A stretch of DNA of 64,000 bases from Thalassobaculum litoreum DSM 18839 (GTDB taxonomy: Bacteria; Pseudomonadota; Alphaproteobacteria; Thalassobaculales; Thalassobaculaceae): contig NZ_FNBW01000005.1 of assembly GCF_900102465.1 (NCBI RefSeq), positions 248,001 through 312,000 of the forward strand, read 5' to 3'. Of this stretch, positions 32,390 through 40,244 are shown one piece after another. The notes beneath the pieces are model-generated. The model was not told the DNA's origin. It saw only the letters and a list, made by a program, of their open reading frames with translations, and ran no database searches. The translations under genes were made by a program, and so were the position numbers. Position 1 is the stretch's first letter, and each line of letters starts with the position of its first letter.

Positions 32390-33295
32390 TCAGTTCATCG
32401 GGGTCAGCAGCATGCCGTCGGACTTCTCGGCATAAGTGCCGGCGTCATAGGCCGTCGCCCCGTCGAGCTGCTCCTCGGTATAGGGGACGATCACCGAGAT
32501 CTCGTCGGACTCGTTGCGGTACAGCTCGACGTCCTGGAAGGCCATCGCGACCGGCTTTTCGCCGAGACCGAGGAAGCCGCCGACATCGATCACCATGGCG
32601 TCGATCTTGCCGTCGGCCGTCATCAGCACGTCGCCGACCTCGCCGATGCGGTTGTAGTTGCTGTCATAGGCCCAGGCACCGTCGAGGGTGGTGGCCTCGA
32701 TCTTCTCGGAGCTGAGCTTGGAGCGGCCCTCCATGAAGGACTCGCGGGTGTTCTCCGGGGTCGTGGCCGTCGTGGTGGCGTCCTTATCCACCGCGGCGAC
32801 GGTCGAGGTCGCCGGCACGTTGTTGGCCGTCGACTCCTTCTTCATCGGCTCCTTGTCGATCTTGCCGTCCATCGCCGAAGAGCGCTCCGGGGCCTCGTAG
32901 GCACCAGCCTTCTCAAGCTCTTCCTTGGTCAGCGCCGAGACCAGACGGTACTCGTTGTCGCCGGTCTTCTCGAAGGAGAGACGGGTGAAATCGACGGCCA
33001 CGTCCTTGTCCCCCATGCCGAGGAAACCGCCGACGCCGATGATCACGGCCTTGATCGAGCCGTCCTCGCTGACGACGGCGTCGTCGATCTCGCCGATCCG
33101 GTCGGCGTCGTCGGCCGTGGAGGCGTAGACGGAGTGACCCATCAGGTTGGACGCGAGGTAGCCGCGGACCTGCTTGGCACCGATCGTGTCGACGGAGTCG
33201 AAGCGCATGTTGGTCTGAGCGTCGGTCGACGCAGCGATCGCCGGGCCCGACATCAATGCGACGAGCGCCGTGGTGGCGAGCATCTTCTTGATCAT
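32390..33295 (-). CDS. Exported protein with two PRC-barrel domains
   Basis: A 301-residue protein with a signal peptide (about 1-21, AIAA cleavage) and two PRC-barrel domains, recognisable by the repeated patterns GEIDDAVVSEDGSIKAVIIGVGGFLGMGDKDVAV (about 69-102) and GEVGDVLMTADGKIDAMVIDVGGFLGLGEKPVAM (about 217-250). A Thr/Lys/Glu-rich linker separates them. PRC barrels are found in photosynthetic reaction centres and in RNA metabolism, and are widespread as envelope proteins in Alphaproteobacteria; no specific role can be assigned. Single gene, ended by the shared terminator. Confidence 0.9.
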   Translation of the reverse strand: MIKKMLATTALVALMSGPAIAASTDAQTNMRFDSVDTIGAKQVRGYLASNLMGHSVYASTADDADRIGEIDDAVVSEDGSIKAVIIGVGGFLGMGDKDVAVDFTRLSFEKTGDNEYRLVSALTKEELEKAGAYEAPERSSAMDGKIDKEPMKKESTANNVPATSTVAAVDKDATTTATTPENTRESFMEGRSKLSSEKIEATTLDGAWAYDSNYNRIGEVGDVLMTADGKIDAMVIDVGGFLGLGEKPVAMAFQDVELYRNESDEISVIVPYTEEQLDGATAYDAGTYAEKSDGMLLTPMN

Positions 33296-33421
33296 TTTCT
33301 TCCCTCAATACGTTGGGCGGCGTGGGTGACCGCATGCCTAACCAACGGCAGTGAGGGAGGGCAGTTCCTTGGCGTTCGCTGTCGGCACTGACACAAAATA
33401 CGCGTCTGATGTCGGCCGAGG

Positions 33422-34330
33422 TTACGCTGTGTCGAAGGTCTCCGGCAGGCCATTCAGGGCACGCCAGTGCCGGGCGATCTCGTCGCGCCGGGCGATCCAG
33501 ATGCCGCCCTTCGCGGCGATGTGCTCCAGCACCCGGGCAAGGCCGGCGATCCGGCCGGGACGCCCGATGATCCGCAGATGCAGACCGATGGAGAGCATCT
33601 TCGGGGCAGTGCGCCCTTCCTCCCACAGCCAGTCGATGGCGTCGCAGCAGTAGCGGGCGAAATCCTCGGCGAAATGGAACCCGCCGCCGCGCTGGAACCG
33701 CATGTCGTTGGTGTCGAAGGCATAAGGCAGGACCACGTGGGGGCGATCTTCGACCGTCAGGATCATCGGCAGGTCGTCGCCGTAATGGTCGCTGTCGTAG
33801 AGGAAGCCGCCTTCCTCGACCAGCAGCCGGCGGGTGTTGGGGCTGGCGGCGGAGCGGGTGTGCCAGCCGACCGGCCGCACCCCGGCGGCGGCGCGGATCT
33901 CGTCCACGCAGCGGGCTATCACGGCACGCTCATGGTCCTCGTCCATATTGGCGTGCCGCTCCCAGCGGTAGGAGTGGCAGGCGATCTCGTGGCCGCGCCA
34001 GGCCATGTCTTGGGCGAGCCAGGGCGACAGGGTGAGGGCGCGCGCGCAACAGTTCATCTGCGCCTTGGCCCCGTATCGGTCGAACAGCTCCATGATCCGC
34101 CAATAGCCGGCGCGGGTGCCGTAGTCGAAATGGGTGTCCTTGGCCGGATCGGGCACACCGACCACTTCCTCGACGATCTCGTAGACCGCCTCGTTGCGCT
34201 CGTCGCCCAGCGAGACGGAGAGCTCGGCGCCTTCCTCCACGTTGACCACGAACGACACGGCCAGCCGGGCGTCGCCCGGCCAGTGCGGATGCGGCGGGTT
34301 GCCTCCGTATCCCCTGAGGTCGCGGCTCAT
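33422..34330 (-). CDS. Polysaccharide deacetylase-family protein, PuuE allantoinase-like
   Basis: A 302-residue NodB-fold protein with the PuuE layout: it opens RDLRGYGGNPPHPHWPGDARLAVSFVVNVEEGAE, close to the metal-dependent allantoinase PuuE and related ureide or cyclic-imide hydrolases. GHEIACHSYRWERH and GWHTRSAASPNTRRLL correspond to family metal and catalytic regions. A role in opening a hydantoin or cyclic amide ring is inferred from family and context. Its ATG overlaps the stop of the upstream racemase-like gene (ATGA); it is the last gene of a three-gene operon. Confidence 0.85.
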   Translation of the reverse strand: MSRDLRGYGGNPPHPHWPGDARLAVSFVVNVEEGAELSVSLGDERNEAVYEIVEEVVGVPDPAKDTHFDYGTRAGYWRIMELFDRYGAKAQMNCCARALTLSPWLAQDMAWRGHEIACHSYRWERHANMDEDHERAVIARCVDEIRAAAGVRPVGWHTRSAASPNTRRLLVEEGGFLYDSDHYGDDLPMILTVEDRPHVVLPYAFDTNDMRFQRGGGFHFAEDFARYCCDAIDWLWEEGRTAPKMLSIGLHLRIIGRPGRIAGLARVLEHIAAKGGIWIARRDEIARHWRALNGLPETFDTA

Positions 34331-35007
34331 GGACCGTCGGTCTCGATCAGCGCCTTGAGGGCGAGGGCGGCGGCGGGTACCGGTTCCACGATCGGCAGGC
34401 TGGCCTCCGCCCCCAGGGCGCGGGCGGCCTTGGCCAGGGGACCGCCACCGACGATCACCGCGTCGACCTCCAGCGTCTCCGTCGCCTCGGTCAGCATCTC
34501 CCGCAGGGTCGCCATCAGCAGATCCGGATCGCCCATGACCTTATAGGGGTCGCCCTTGATGCGCAGGATGTCGACCAGCCTCTCGCCCTCGCCATAGACC
34601 ACGGCGAGCGCCCGCAGATGCGCGTTCAGGTCCGGCGTGGTCGACAGGATGGCGAAGCGGCCATGGCGGCCGGCGGCCTGCATGGCGGCCTCGGCGATGC
34701 CGACCACCGGCACATCGAGCATGGCCCGCAGATCCTCCAGACCCGGATCCAGGAAGGCCGACAGGATCACCCCCTCGCACGGGTCGAGCCCGTCGCGGAA
34801 CAGCGTCAGCAGCGAGGCGGACGCCCGCTCCGCGCCGGCCACGTCCGTGATGATCGGCGGCGCGTCCTCGTTGGTCTTCAGCCGGACCGTCCAGCCGGGG
34901 CCGAGCGCTTCCTGGGCGAAGGCGCCCATCAGGTCGGTGCTGGCCCGGGTGCTGTTCGGGTTCAGCAGCAGGATGCTGTGGCCGGGGCCTTCATCGATGG
35001 CGGACAG
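34327..35007 (-). CDS. Asp/Glu/hydantoin racemase-family protein lacking both catalytic cysteines
   Basis: A 226-residue protein of the aspartate/glutamate/hydantoin racemase superfamily (ILLLNPNSTRAS at the N-terminus, TLEVDAVIVGGGPLAKAARALG near the C-terminus). In active racemases one Cys precedes FxDPGL and a second sits in the LGCxGM segment; here these read SAFLDPGL and VGGGPL, so both acid/base cysteines are missing. The frame lacks any ATG, GTG or TTG near the start; a CTG at 35007 sits eight bases after GAGGAG and two bases past the DUF3830 stop. Translation is probably coupled. The chemistry is unknown; not a classical racemase. Confidence 0.8.
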   Translation of the reverse strand: MSAIDEGPGHSILLLNPNSTRASTDLMGAFAQEALGPGWTVRLKTNEDAPPIITDVAGAERASASLLTLFRDGLDPCEGVILSAFLDPGLEDLRAMLDVPVVGIAEAAMQAAGRHGRFAILSTTPDLNAHLRALAVVYGEGERLVDILRIKGDPYKVMGDPDLLMATLREMLTEATETLEVDAVIVGGGPLAKAARALGAEASLPIVEPVPAAALALKALIETDGP

Positions 35008-35009
35008 GG

Positions 35010-35426
35010 TCAGCGCTCCTCGAAGGTGATCGGCTGCGCCCCTTCCCACAGGCACAGGCGGCCGAGCTCGGCCAGATTCTCCAGGCCCGAGGTGAGGGTG
35101 ATGAAATGGTTGCCGGCAAGCTGGCCCATCTTCGAGGCGAAGTGCACGCCGCCATAGGCCAGCAGGATCTCGGTCTCGCTGATGCCGCCCGGATAGAGCA
35201 GGATCTGGCCCGGGGCCGGGTAACTGGTGTGGTTCTCGTAGCCGACGCCGAACTGCAGGTCGCCCAGGGGCAGCCAGACGCCTTCGCCGCTCCAGCGGAC
35301 ATGCACCGCCTTGCTCACGAACGGCATCTGGGCGCGGAACGCGGCGACGGTCTTGGGGGCGGCGTCCTCCTCGAACCTGGCGTCGAAGGTGAGCGGTCCG
35401 GCGGTGACGGTGAGGGCGCGCGGCAT
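35010..35426 (-). CDS. DUF3830 family protein (cyclophilin-like fold)
   Basis: A 138-residue protein of the DUF3830 family, a small cyclophilin-like barrel found beside hydantoinase, racemase and amidohydrolase genes. Visible family features: VTAGPLTFDARFEEDAAPKTVAAFRAQMPF and the internal YENHTSYPAPGQILLYPGGISETEILLAYGG. It starts at the ATG 35426 and heads the operon DUF3830, racemase-like, PuuE-like. Its biochemical role is not known to me. Confidence 0.85.
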   Translation of the reverse strand: MPRALTVTAGPLTFDARFEEDAAPKTVAAFRAQMPFVSKAVHVRWSGEGVWLPLGDLQFGVGYENHTSYPAPGQILLYPGGISETEILLAYGGVHFASKMGQLAGNHFITLTSGLENLAELGRLCLWEGAQPITFEER

Positions 35427-35662
35427 GGGCGGTGTCCGGAGGTTGTGACGGGTCTGACGACAGCCTGCCGCGCCCGTCGCCGCACTGCAAGATCGCCAAC
35501 GCGGACCGTCGCAGTTCCCGAGCATCCGTCCCGGGGCGCAAATGGTCTGGGGCTTACCGGCCGGTGCCTTAATGGTTTGTGAGGTTTCCACCGGTAGACT
35601 CGTAACAGTCGGTCGGTCAGACTTCCCGTTGTGGAGGGGCGCCACCGGCTCGGGAGAAGCTC

Positions 35663-36238
35663 ATGAAGCAGATCACGGTCTCCATCCGGTCTGCGGAGAC
35701 CTCGGATGCCATCGGTCTGGCCCGCGTGCAGATCGAGACCTGGCGCGACGCCTATGTCGGGATTCTGCCCGACGAGTCCCTGATCGAATTGGATGAGATG
35801 CGGGCCGCCGTGCGCTGGACGCGCCTGGTGGCGGGGCTGGAGGAGCCGGAGCTGCTGTCGGTCGCCGAGGTCGACGGCGACGTGGTCGGTTTTTGCCATG
35901 GCGGGAACGGGCGCCGTGCCGTCTCGGCGGGGCTCGACTCGGGCGACCGCATGGCCGAGGTCTATGCCCTCTATGTCGATCCGAACTACCAGGGCCTTGG
36001 ACTCGGCCGCGCCCTGCTCGGTCACGTGGCCCAGGGGCTCGAGTCGGACGGGTTCGAGGCGCTGACCATCCTCACGCTGGAGGCCAACCGCCATGGCCGG
36101 CGCTTCTACGAGGCGCTGGGCGGCCTGGCCGGGGATCCGGTCCCCTCGGTGGTGAGCGGCACACCGATCGACCAGACTCCTTATGTCTGGAGCGATATCT
36201 CGGTCCTGGTCCGGCGTATCGAGACCGCCCAGGGCTAG
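35663..36238 (+). CDS. GNAT-family N-acetyltransferase
   Basis: A 191-residue acetyl-CoA-dependent acetyltransferase. Its N-terminus (SIRSAETSDAIGLARVQIETWRDAYVGILPD) and the acetyl-CoA loop DPNYQGLGLGRALLGHV near residue 112 are typical. The acceptor is unknown. GGGAG lies just before the ATG. It is 117 bases upstream of guaA, in the same direction. Confidence 0.9.
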   Translation: MKQITVSIRSAETSDAIGLARVQIETWRDAYVGILPDESLIELDEMRAAVRWTRLVAGLEEPELLSVAEVDGDVVGFCHGGNGRRAVSAGLDSGDRMAEVYALYVDPNYQGLGLGRALLGHVAQGLESDGFEALTILTLEANRHGRRFYEALGGLAGDPVPSVVSGTPIDQTPYVWSDISVLVRRIETAQG

Positions 36239-36354
36239 GCCCCGCGGCAGTGCCGGAATTGACGGTCGGATCGCGCGGCAATCCTGCGCTTGCCGGACCC
36301 CGGCGCTTGCAGTAGCTTCCGGCGCTTCCTGAGCACCGCGCCTGGGGGCCATAG

Positions 36355-37902
36355 ATGACCGATCGCGTTCTTATCCTGGATTTCGGCAGCCAGGTCACAC
36401 AGCTGATCGCTCGCCGGGTGCGCGAGAACGGCGTCTACTGCGAAATCTTCCCTTTCAATGTCGATCCCGACCGGATCCGCGACTTTGGCGCCGCCGGCAT
36501 CATCCTGTCGGGCGGGCCGTCCTCGGTCTATGGCGAGGACGCGCCGCGGGCGCCGGACCTGGTGTTCGAGATGGGCGTGCCGATCCTTGGCATCTGCTAC
36601 GGCTCCCAGCTCCTGTGCCACCAGCTCGGCGGCACCGTGGAGAAGAGCGACGAGCAGGAATTCGGTCGCGCCGAGATCATGGTGAAGGACAGCTGCCTGT
36701 TGTTCGACGACCTGTTCACGCGGGGCACCGTCGAACCGGTCTGGATGAGCCATGGCGACCGCATCGCTGCCGTCCCGCCGGGCTTCAAGACCGTCGCCAC
36801 CACCCCGTCCGCGCCCTTCGCCGCCTTCGCCAACGAGGAGAAGCGGATCTACGGCCTGCTGTTCCATCCCGAGGTGGTACATACCCCGCGCGGCGGCCAG
36901 CTCCTGCGCAACTTCACCCATAAGGTCGTCGGCCTGAAGGGCGACTGGACCATGGCCGCCTACAAGGACCAGGCGATCGCCAAGATCCGCGAGCAGGTCG
37001 GCGACGGCAAGGTCGTCTGCGGCCTGTCCGGCGGCGTCGACAGCTCGGTGGCGGCCGTGCTGATCCATGAGGCGATCGGCGACCAGCTCACCTGCGTCTT
37101 CGTCGATCACGGCCTGCTGCGGGCCGGCGAGGCGGAGGAGGTCGACCGGCTGTTCCGTCAGCACTACAACATCCCGCTGATCACCCGCGATGCCAGCGAC
37201 GTGTTTCTGGGCGAGTTGGAAGGCGTCGACGACCCGGAGGTCAAGCGCAAGACCATCGGCCGGCTGTTCATCGACGTGTTCGACGCCGAGGCCAACAAGA
37301 TCGACGGCGCGCGCTTCCTGGCCCAGGGCACGCTGTATCCCGACGTGATCGAGAGCGTGTCGCCCACGGGCGGCCCGTCGGTCACCATCAAGTCGCACCA
37401 CAATGTGGGCGGCCTGCCCGACTACATGAAGCTGGAACTGGTCGAGCCGCTGCGCGAGCTGTTCAAGGACGAGGTCCGCGAACTCGGCCGCGAGCTCGGC
37501 CTGCCGGAGACCCTGGTCGGTCGCCATCCGTTCCCCGGTCCGGGCCTCGCCATCCGCGTGCCGGGCGCGATCACCCGCGAGAAGCTCGACATCCTGCGCA
37601 AGGCCGACGCGATCTATCTCGACGAGATCCGCAAGGCGGGCCTGTACGACGAGATCTGGCAGGCCTTCGCCGTTCTGCTGCCGGTGCGCACGGTCGGCGT
37701 GATGGGCGACGCCCGCACCTACGACTACGCCTGCGCTCTGCGGGCGGTCACGTCGAGCGACGGGATGACGGCGGATTACTACCCGTTCCCCCACGACTTC
37801 CTCGGCCGCACCGCCACCCGCATCATCAACGAGGTGCGCGGCATCAACCGGGTGACCTACGACATTACCTCCAAGCCGCCGGGCACGATCGAGTGGGAGT
37901 GA
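36355..37902 (+). CDS. guaA: GMP synthase (glutamine-hydrolysing)
   Basis: A 515-residue bifunctional enzyme converting XMP to GMP with glutamine and ATP. An N-terminal class I amidotransferase ([21 protein letters not shown], nucleophile Cys in [10 protein letters not shown] near residue 81, His/Glu in FHPEVVHT) is joined to an ATP pyrophosphatase domain (P-loop LSGGVDSSV near residue 224) and a C-terminal dimerisation domain ([22 protein letters not shown]). Length and motifs are complete. No guaB neighbour is present. Confidence 0.97.
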   Translation: MTDRVLILDFGSQVTQLIARRVRENGVYCEIFPFNVDPDRIRDFGAAGIILSGGPSSVYGEDAPRAPDLVFEMGVPILGICYGSQLLCHQLGGTVEKSDEQEFGRAEIMVKDSCLLFDDLFTRGTVEPVWMSHGDRIAAVPPGFKTVATTPSAPFAAFANEEKRIYGLLFHPEVVHTPRGGQLLRNFTHKVVGLKGDWTMAAYKDQAIAKIREQVGDGKVVCGLSGGVDSSVAAVLIHEAIGDQLTCVFVDHGLLRAGEAEEVDRLFRQHYNIPLITRDASDVFLGELEGVDDPEVKRKTIGRLFIDVFDAEANKIDGARFLAQGTLYPDVIESVSPTGGPSVTIKSHHNVGGLPDYMKLELVEPLRELFKDEVRELGRELGLPETLVGRHPFPGPGLAIRVPGAITREKLDILRKADAIYLDEIRKAGLYDEIWQAFAVLLPVRTVGVMGDARTYDYACALRAVTSSDGMTADYYPFPHDFLGRTATRIINEVRGINRVTYDITSKPPGTIEWE

Positions 37903-37914
37903 TCCCCGGCGGCG

Positions 37915-38619
37915 TCAGCAGGCGTCGTGGAAGATGATCCCGGCCGTATGGCGCAGGCCGGAGCGGACCCGGCTCACCCCGTGGCGGAGCTTCACGCGGT
38001 AGCTCCCGCGGGTGCCGCGTACCGGCCGGTTGTTGACGGCGAAGGCGACGGCATCGCCCTGGCGTAGCGGCACCACCTCCACCCGGCTCTGCATGCGGGG
38101 CCGCTGTTCGGTCATGCAGAACTCGCCGCCCGTGAAGTCCTCGCCCGGCTCGGAGAGCAGGATGGCGACCTGGATCGGGAAGACGAGATCCCCGTACAGG
38201 TCCTGATGCAGGCAGTTGAAGTCGCCCGGGCCGTATTGCAGCAGCAGCGGCGTCGGTCGGGTCTGACCGGCGGCGTGACAGCGCGCGAGATACGACGCGT
38301 GGCTCTCGGGAAAGCGCTCATCGACGCCCATGCGCTCGTTCCACTGGCTCGCCAGTCCCGCCAGACGCGGATAGAGCGTCGTGCGCAGGCCCGCGAGCAG
38401 GCCCGGCAGGGGATAGTCGAAGTAGCGGTATTCCCCCTTGCCGAACCCGTGCCGGGCCATGATGACGTGGCTGCGGAAGCGACCCGGCTCCGGATAGAGC
38501 GCGGCCGTGTCGCGGCATTCGGACGGGGTGAGGAGCCCGGACAGGACCGCGCAGCCGGTATTGTCCAACTCGCTGGTGAGCGCGGGCCAGTCATAGGCGG
38601 CGATCCGGGCATCCGTCAT
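37915..38619 (-). CDS. 2OG-Fe(II) oxygenase superfamily protein (prolyl-hydroxylase-like)
   Basis: A 234-residue Fe(II)/2-oxoglutarate oxygenase. Iron ligands are His and Asp in CLHQDLYGDLVFPIQV and a distal His in KLRHGVSRVRSGLRHTAGIIFHDA, with the following Arg binding 2-oxoglutarate. Conserved GEDFTGGEF fits the prolyl-4-hydroxylase/YbiX-like group. The substrate, free amino acid or protein, is unknown. The start at 38619 has AGGAG eight bases upstream; longer frames are not supported. It is convergent with guaA, with only 12 bases between. Confidence 0.87.
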   Translation of the reverse strand: MTDARIAAYDWPALTSELDNTGCAVLSGLLTPSECRDTAALYPEPGRFRSHVIMARHGFGKGEYRYFDYPLPGLLAGLRTTLYPRLAGLASQWNERMGVDERFPESHASYLARCHAAGQTRPTPLLLQYGPGDFNCLHQDLYGDLVFPIQVAILLSEPGEDFTGGEFCMTEQRPRMQSRVEVVPLRQGDAVAFAVNNRPVRGTRGSYRVKLRHGVSRVRSGLRHTAGIIFHDAC

Positions 38620-38939
38620 GGACTTCACTCCTGCTCTCCGTTCGGCGCGCATTTGCCCCTGTGCACGGCAGATGGACACTCCGATTGTTGCTCTCAAATC
38701 GGGCGCGTCCGTGGCGGCGGCGGAGGTGCGCGGCTTCCACGGCGCCCCATGCTGGCCGCCAGAAGGCGCGGGCAGGATCGGATTGGAGGGAGTTGCGTGT
38801 ATAGGCGATTTATTCGACAGCGTTTCTGACTTGCATGAACTGTGATCGCACGGTTTAATTCATTGATTTATATTAGAGTTTCTGGAATTGCTTCACCTTT
38901 GATCGGGAAAGGCGCCTTGTCCGAAGGGCGAAAGAAACC
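38620..38939. other. Intergenic region with GC drop upstream of the sulfotransferase gene
   Basis: The left half has the normal high G+C; from about 38,800 the sequence becomes A+T-rich up to the sulfotransferase start. No gene is supported. It holds the predicted promoter at 38831-38859 and must also contain the promoter of the divergent oxygenase gene. Confidence 0.6.
38831..38859 (+). promoter_or_regulatory. Predicted sigma-70 promoter of the sulfotransferase gene
   Basis: TTGCAT and TTTAAT are separated by exactly 17 bases, with the start codon 81 bases further on. This is a better sigma-70 match than is usual for this GC-rich genome and fits an acquired gene that brought its own promoter. 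Confidence 0.55.
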
Positions 38940-39644
38940 ATGACTCCAGAAGAGTTCACCAAGATTGTTTCGCCAACTGTTATTTCCAATAAGTCCTTTA
39001 ATAAGGTTTTTTGTATCGGCTACAATAAAACAGGTACAACGACATTAGAACAGGTTCTTCGGCTCTATGGCTATAAGCTTCCCGATCAGCAGGATCAGGA
39101 AGTGCGCTTGACGAAGCAGGTGTTCTCTACCGACTACACCGAATTTAAGGAATATTGCCGGAATTTCGATGCATTCCAGGACATGCCGTTTTCGCAAGGA
39201 CTGACCTACGTCGCCGCCGACGCATTATTTCCCAACAGCAAGTTCATTTTATCTGAGCGGGATCCCGACGCGTGGTTCGCCTCGATGTCCAACTTTCACA
39301 AAAAACTTTTCGACATGGGCGAGATGTCAAAAGTAACGGAAGAGGACATCCTTCATAAATTTACGTATCTTTATCCTGGGTACAATCACGCCAATAAGAA
39401 AATGCTCCTCAGCGTGTTCAATGGCGAAAACCGGGAAGTGCTGTGGGAAAAATTATACGATAAAGATTACTATGTGAATATGTATCAAAGCCGTAATGCT
39501 GAGATCAAAAGATACTTCTCGGAGACCGAAGATAAGCTTCTGATTATTGACGTTACCAAAGAACAGGACACCGGGAAGATATGTGACTTTCTGAACATCC
39601 CCCCGCACATGAAAGTTCCCATGCCCCATTCAAACAAGACATAA
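38940..39644 (+). CDS. Sulfotransferase-family protein, AT-rich, probably horizontally acquired
   Basis: A 234-residue PAPS-dependent sulfotransferase-like protein. The 5'-phosphosulfate loop is FCIGYNKTGTTTLEQVL (about 24-40) and the 3'-phosphate segment is NSKFILSERDPDAWFASM (about 99-116); the end LLIIDVTKEQDTGKICDFLNIP is typical. Base composition falls well below the neighbours, with many AAA, AAT, TTT and ATA codons otherwise rare here. Acceptors in this family include sugars and lipids; none can be assigned. No transposase or integrase flanks it, and G+C returns to normal within a few bases of the stop. Confidence 0.85.
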   Translation: MTPEEFTKIVSPTVISNKSFNKVFCIGYNKTGTTTLEQVLRLYGYKLPDQQDQEVRLTKQVFSTDYTEFKEYCRNFDAFQDMPFSQGLTYVAADALFPNSKFILSERDPDAWFASMSNFHKKLFDMGEMSKVTEEDILHKFTYLYPGYNHANKKMLLSVFNGENREVLWEKLYDKDYYVNMYQSRNAEIKRYFSETEDKLLIIDVTKEQDTGKICDFLNIPPHMKVPMPHSNKT

Positions 39645-39868
39645 GAACGATCAAGGGCCTGGCCCGCTCTGGAAAACCAGGGCGGTTCGGTGTCGGTCCG
39701 GCATCCGCCCGGAATGCGGATCCGGCGGGAGGATGACGCCCGCGCCAACCGTCGGCAGTGCGTTGGACGTCATCGCGGGAGTACCCGCACCCGGGGCGGC
39801 GCACCGGAGGCGGTTCGATCAGGTGGGGATTTGGACGGTGTCGTGCGCCACTGCGGGTGCGCCCGGCC

Positions 39869-40084
39869 TTAGAGCGACGCCAGGTCGATGTCCAGGACGG
39901 TCATGTTGAACTGGTAGCAGACCTCGCCGTCCTCATCGTCGCGGAAGATCACCCCGAGGAATTCGTCGTCGAGCATGACCTCCACCGAATCGTCCTTGTT
40001 GGTGCGCGGGACGAGGGCGATCCGATTGTTCGAAAAGCGGTTGCGCAGATACGCCTGTACCTGAGCGATTTCCTTCGGTGTCAC
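39869..40084 (-). CDS. DUF3126 family protein
   Basis: A 71-residue small protein. TPKEIAQVQAYLRNRFSNNRIALVPR and DDEFLGVIFRDDEDGEVCYQFNMTVLDIDL match DUF3126, a short family of unknown function conserved in Alphaproteobacteria. It starts at GTG 40084, with GAGGAG seven bases upstream; the longer open frame to 40543 is not coding. Single gene, divergent from a nucleoside hydrolase gene. Confidence 0.88.
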   Translation of the reverse strand: MTPKEIAQVQAYLRNRFSNNRIALVPRTNKDDSVEVMLDDEFLGVIFRDDEDGEVCYQFNMTVLDIDLASL

Positions 40085-40244
40085 GTCGGTCTCCTCGCGG
40101 TGAAGTGAGTTGGCAATGTAGTGAGCATGATCTCGCTGTCGACCCCGGCTTATCGCAGGCGGCGGTGGTCGCGCAACCGCGATGGCGGTTTGGCCTCGCG
40201 CCCGGATCGCGTAGAAGGGGGCTGACTTCCGCCGAGGACCCGCC

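Noticed and set aside
34327-35541. A single 404-residue fusion of DUF3830 and racemase-like protein
   Set aside because: The extended frame is not the frame of DUF3830; the two proteins are encoded in different frames with a stop between.
38620-39868. Genomic island with mobility genes around the sulfotransferase
   Set aside because: No integrase, transposase, tRNA or flanking direct repeat could be found; only one gene has foreign composition.
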